DNA of 24,809 nt from G963674505 sp964575975 (GTDB lineage: Bacteria > Desulfobacterota > Desulfobacteria > Desulfobacterales > SKZT01). Of the stretch, positions 23,533 through 24,809 are shown in pieces. The notes under the pieces are model-generated. The model was not told where the DNA came from. It was given only the letters and a program-made list of their open reading frames with translations, and searched no databases. Both the position numbers and the translations under genes were made by a program. Each line of letters begins with the position of its first letter. Position 1 is the stretch's first letter. Location: the NCBI GenBank assembly GCA_964575975.1, contig CAZNTU010000074.1, positions 1 to 24,809 of the forward strand, read 5' to 3'.

Positions 23533-24477
23533 TTAAATGACAAGGGATTTCGAGGCTGAATTTTCGCATGCGAGAGAATTTTCGAGCAGCGGCCGTGTTT
23601 CCCAAGAGCTTTTTTGCGAGAGAAATTTTTTTATGAATTCATGGTTGAATTCATGACCCGATTTATGAATTTCGATGCTCCCAAGGATGGGAATGCCAAG
23701 GAGGGAAAAGTCGCCTATGCAATCCAGAATCTTGTGGCGGACGAATTCGTCGGGAAACCGCAGTCCGCCGGGATTCAAGATCGTTTCGCCGTCCAGGACC
23801 ACCGCGTTCTCGAGCGAACCGCCCCGTGCGAGCCCGAATCTTTTCAAATGTTCGATCTCGTGAAGAAACCCGAACGTCCTGGCGGGGGCGATTTCGCTTT
23901 CGAATTCTTCCGGCGTTACTCTTATGGAGAATGATTGGCGATTCACCAGCGGATGTTTGAAAGAGATGGTGTAGTTTATCTTTCGTTGGGAATCGGGGTA
24001 AACGGCCGCCGATTTTCCGTTTTCCTCCAGTACGATGGGGTCCGTGACGATGAAATAGAAGCGTGGAGAATCCTGCTCCACGACGCCTGCTTTTCTTATC
24101 AGACGGGTTAGAGGACCGGCGCTTCCGTCCAGAATCGGAAGCTCGTAGGAATCGATTTCCACCAATGCATTGTCGATCGCAAAGCCGGAAAATGCGGCCA
24201 TCAAGTGCTCGATCGTCGACACGATGCAGCCGTCCTGTCCGATGACCGTCGCAAGGCTCGTATCCACCACCCGGCTGAAAATGGCGGGGATGACAGGGCT
24301 TTCCGGTATGTCGGTTCTTTTGAATTTGATTCCGTGGTTGGGAGGAGCCGGGTGGATGCTCAAGCGGGCGTGTCTTCCCGAATGGACGCCGATGCCGGAG
24401 CAATAGGCCGATCTGGCCAATGTCCTTTGTCGGCAATATTGATGGTCGGCACTTGATTTTACGATGGGTTCGGGCAT
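23533..24477 (-). CDS. lpxC: UDP-3-O-acyl-N-acetylglucosamine deacetylase
   Basis: LpxC is the committed zinc-dependent step of lipid A synthesis, so the organism makes an outer membrane with lipopolysaccharide. The 314 aa protein shows GIGVHSG, the metal motif TIEHLMAAF (E90, H91), H248 and D252 in FVRHKILDCIGD and the catalytic H275 in SGHEFNHEF. It is slightly longer than usual at both ends: about 17 extra residues before QRTL and a polar tail after residue 285. I chose ATG 24477; TTG 24483 is in frame. A purine stretch lies upstream but no strong Shine-Dalgarno site. It appears monocistronic because a terminator follows. Confidence 0.95.
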   Translation of the reverse strand: MPEPIVKSSADHQYCRQRTLARSAYCSGIGVHSGRHARLSIHPAPPNHGIKFKRTDIPESPVIPAIFSRVVDTSLATVIGQDGCIVSTIEHLMAAFSGFAIDNALVEIDSYELPILDGSAGPLTRLIRKAGVVEQDSPRFYFIVTDPIVLEENGKSAAVYPDSQRKINYTISFKHPLVNRQSFSIRVTPEEFESEIAPARTFGFLHEIEHLKRFGLARGGSLENAVVLDGETILNPGGLRFPDEFVRHKILDCIGDFSLLGIPILGSIEIHKSGHEFNHEFIKKFLSQKSSWETRPLLENSLACENSASKSLVI

Positions 24478-24809
24478 TTTCAAATTTTTCTTTCCATTTC
24501 GCGTCTCTTTCCGTCCACTGGGAGATTCGAATCGAGTCGGTGATGTTTTTCGAATCGGTCTTATCGAAGAGGCTCCAATATATTCAAATTTTTATACCTT
24601 AGTTGTCAACGATTTTGTCGGAAACGCTTCAGAACGCCCCCCCGGTTTTCCCCAGCCCCCGGCGTCCCATCACGACTTTTCCGCAACCTCCGGCGGATAT
24701 TTCATTCGGAACGTCCCTGGCGACATCGTTCGGCATCTTTTCACGATTAGACATCGGCTTCGACAACCTGGGTCATTCATACCCGCTTTTTTACGACGTA
24801 TATTTTTTC
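24478..24809. other. Upstream region of lpxC, no clear gene
   Basis: No recognisable protein or RNA gene is seen in these 332 bases. On the minus strand TTGACA (24609-24604) is followed by an AT-rich stretch with TATAAA and TATATT, a plausible lpxC promoter zone, although neither box has ideal spacing to it. Upstream is a GC-rich patch with a run of seven C (24637-24643). A 41-codon minus-strand ORF (24754-24629) covers that patch without a clear ribosome-binding site. Confidence 0.4.

Overview
The window is a compact, mostly housekeeping stretch of a Gram-negative chromosome. Gene content points to an anaerobic or micro-aerobic deltaproteobacterium, most likely Desulfobacterota. The evidence is an lpxC gene (outer membrane lipid A), the glyA-nrdR-ribD-ribE-ribBA-ribH-nusB order, an NtrY/NtrX pair next to rsmD-coaD, a B12-dependent ribonucleotide reductase as the only reductase in view, a TrpB2-type synthase, and a CysB-like LysR of a kind I recall from sulfate reducers. 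The taxonomic call is inference from synteny and protein style; no search was run. Base composition looks even, and I saw no insertion sequence, integrase, CRISPR array, tRNA or rRNA.

Left block, plus strand (1-8673). The 3' part of glyA is followed by nrdR and a complete riboflavin pathway (ribD, ribE, ribBA, ribH), then nusB and a trpB2-type gene. Next come a small cysteine-rich protein, a glyoxalase II-like metallo-beta-lactamase hydrolase and, behind its own likely promoter, an orphan lipoprotein. A strong intrinsic terminator at 6996-7035 points to the minus strand, although every gene around it is on the plus strand.

Middle block, minus strand (8789-13301). Read in the direction of transcription this is serS-thrC-TPR lipoprotein-rsmI, with overlapping or closely spaced genes. 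The 282-base divergent gap between serS and the 5-formyltetrahydrofolate cyclo-ligase gene carries a good sigma-70-type promoter (13288-13316). It is followed by about 200 bases whose two ends pair with each other. Position and shape suggest a 6S RNA gene (ssrS) upstream of the cyclo-ligase (ygfA).

A short plus-strand pair follows: the cyclo-ligase and pcm (13584-14926). It meets the next minus-strand block with only three bases between stop codons.

Right block, minus strand (14930-24477). In transcription order this is lpxC, a terminator, then a DUF4390 protein, an NtrY-type sensor kinase, an NtrX-type sigma-54 activator, rsmD, coaD, a LysR regulator and nrdJ. The terminator lies only 18 bases before the DUF4390 start codon, so it is either an attenuator or leaves almost no room for a new promoter. 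The activator has an altered sigma-54 contact loop (DAFSGV in place of GAFTGA). The last 330 bases hold the lpxC upstream region and one very short doubtful ORF.

I did not find a clear new multi-gene system. The best leads are the 6S-like RNA candidate, the altered activator loop, the two oddly placed terminators, the LysR-nrdJ pairing and the two small uncharacterised proteins at 7051-8673.
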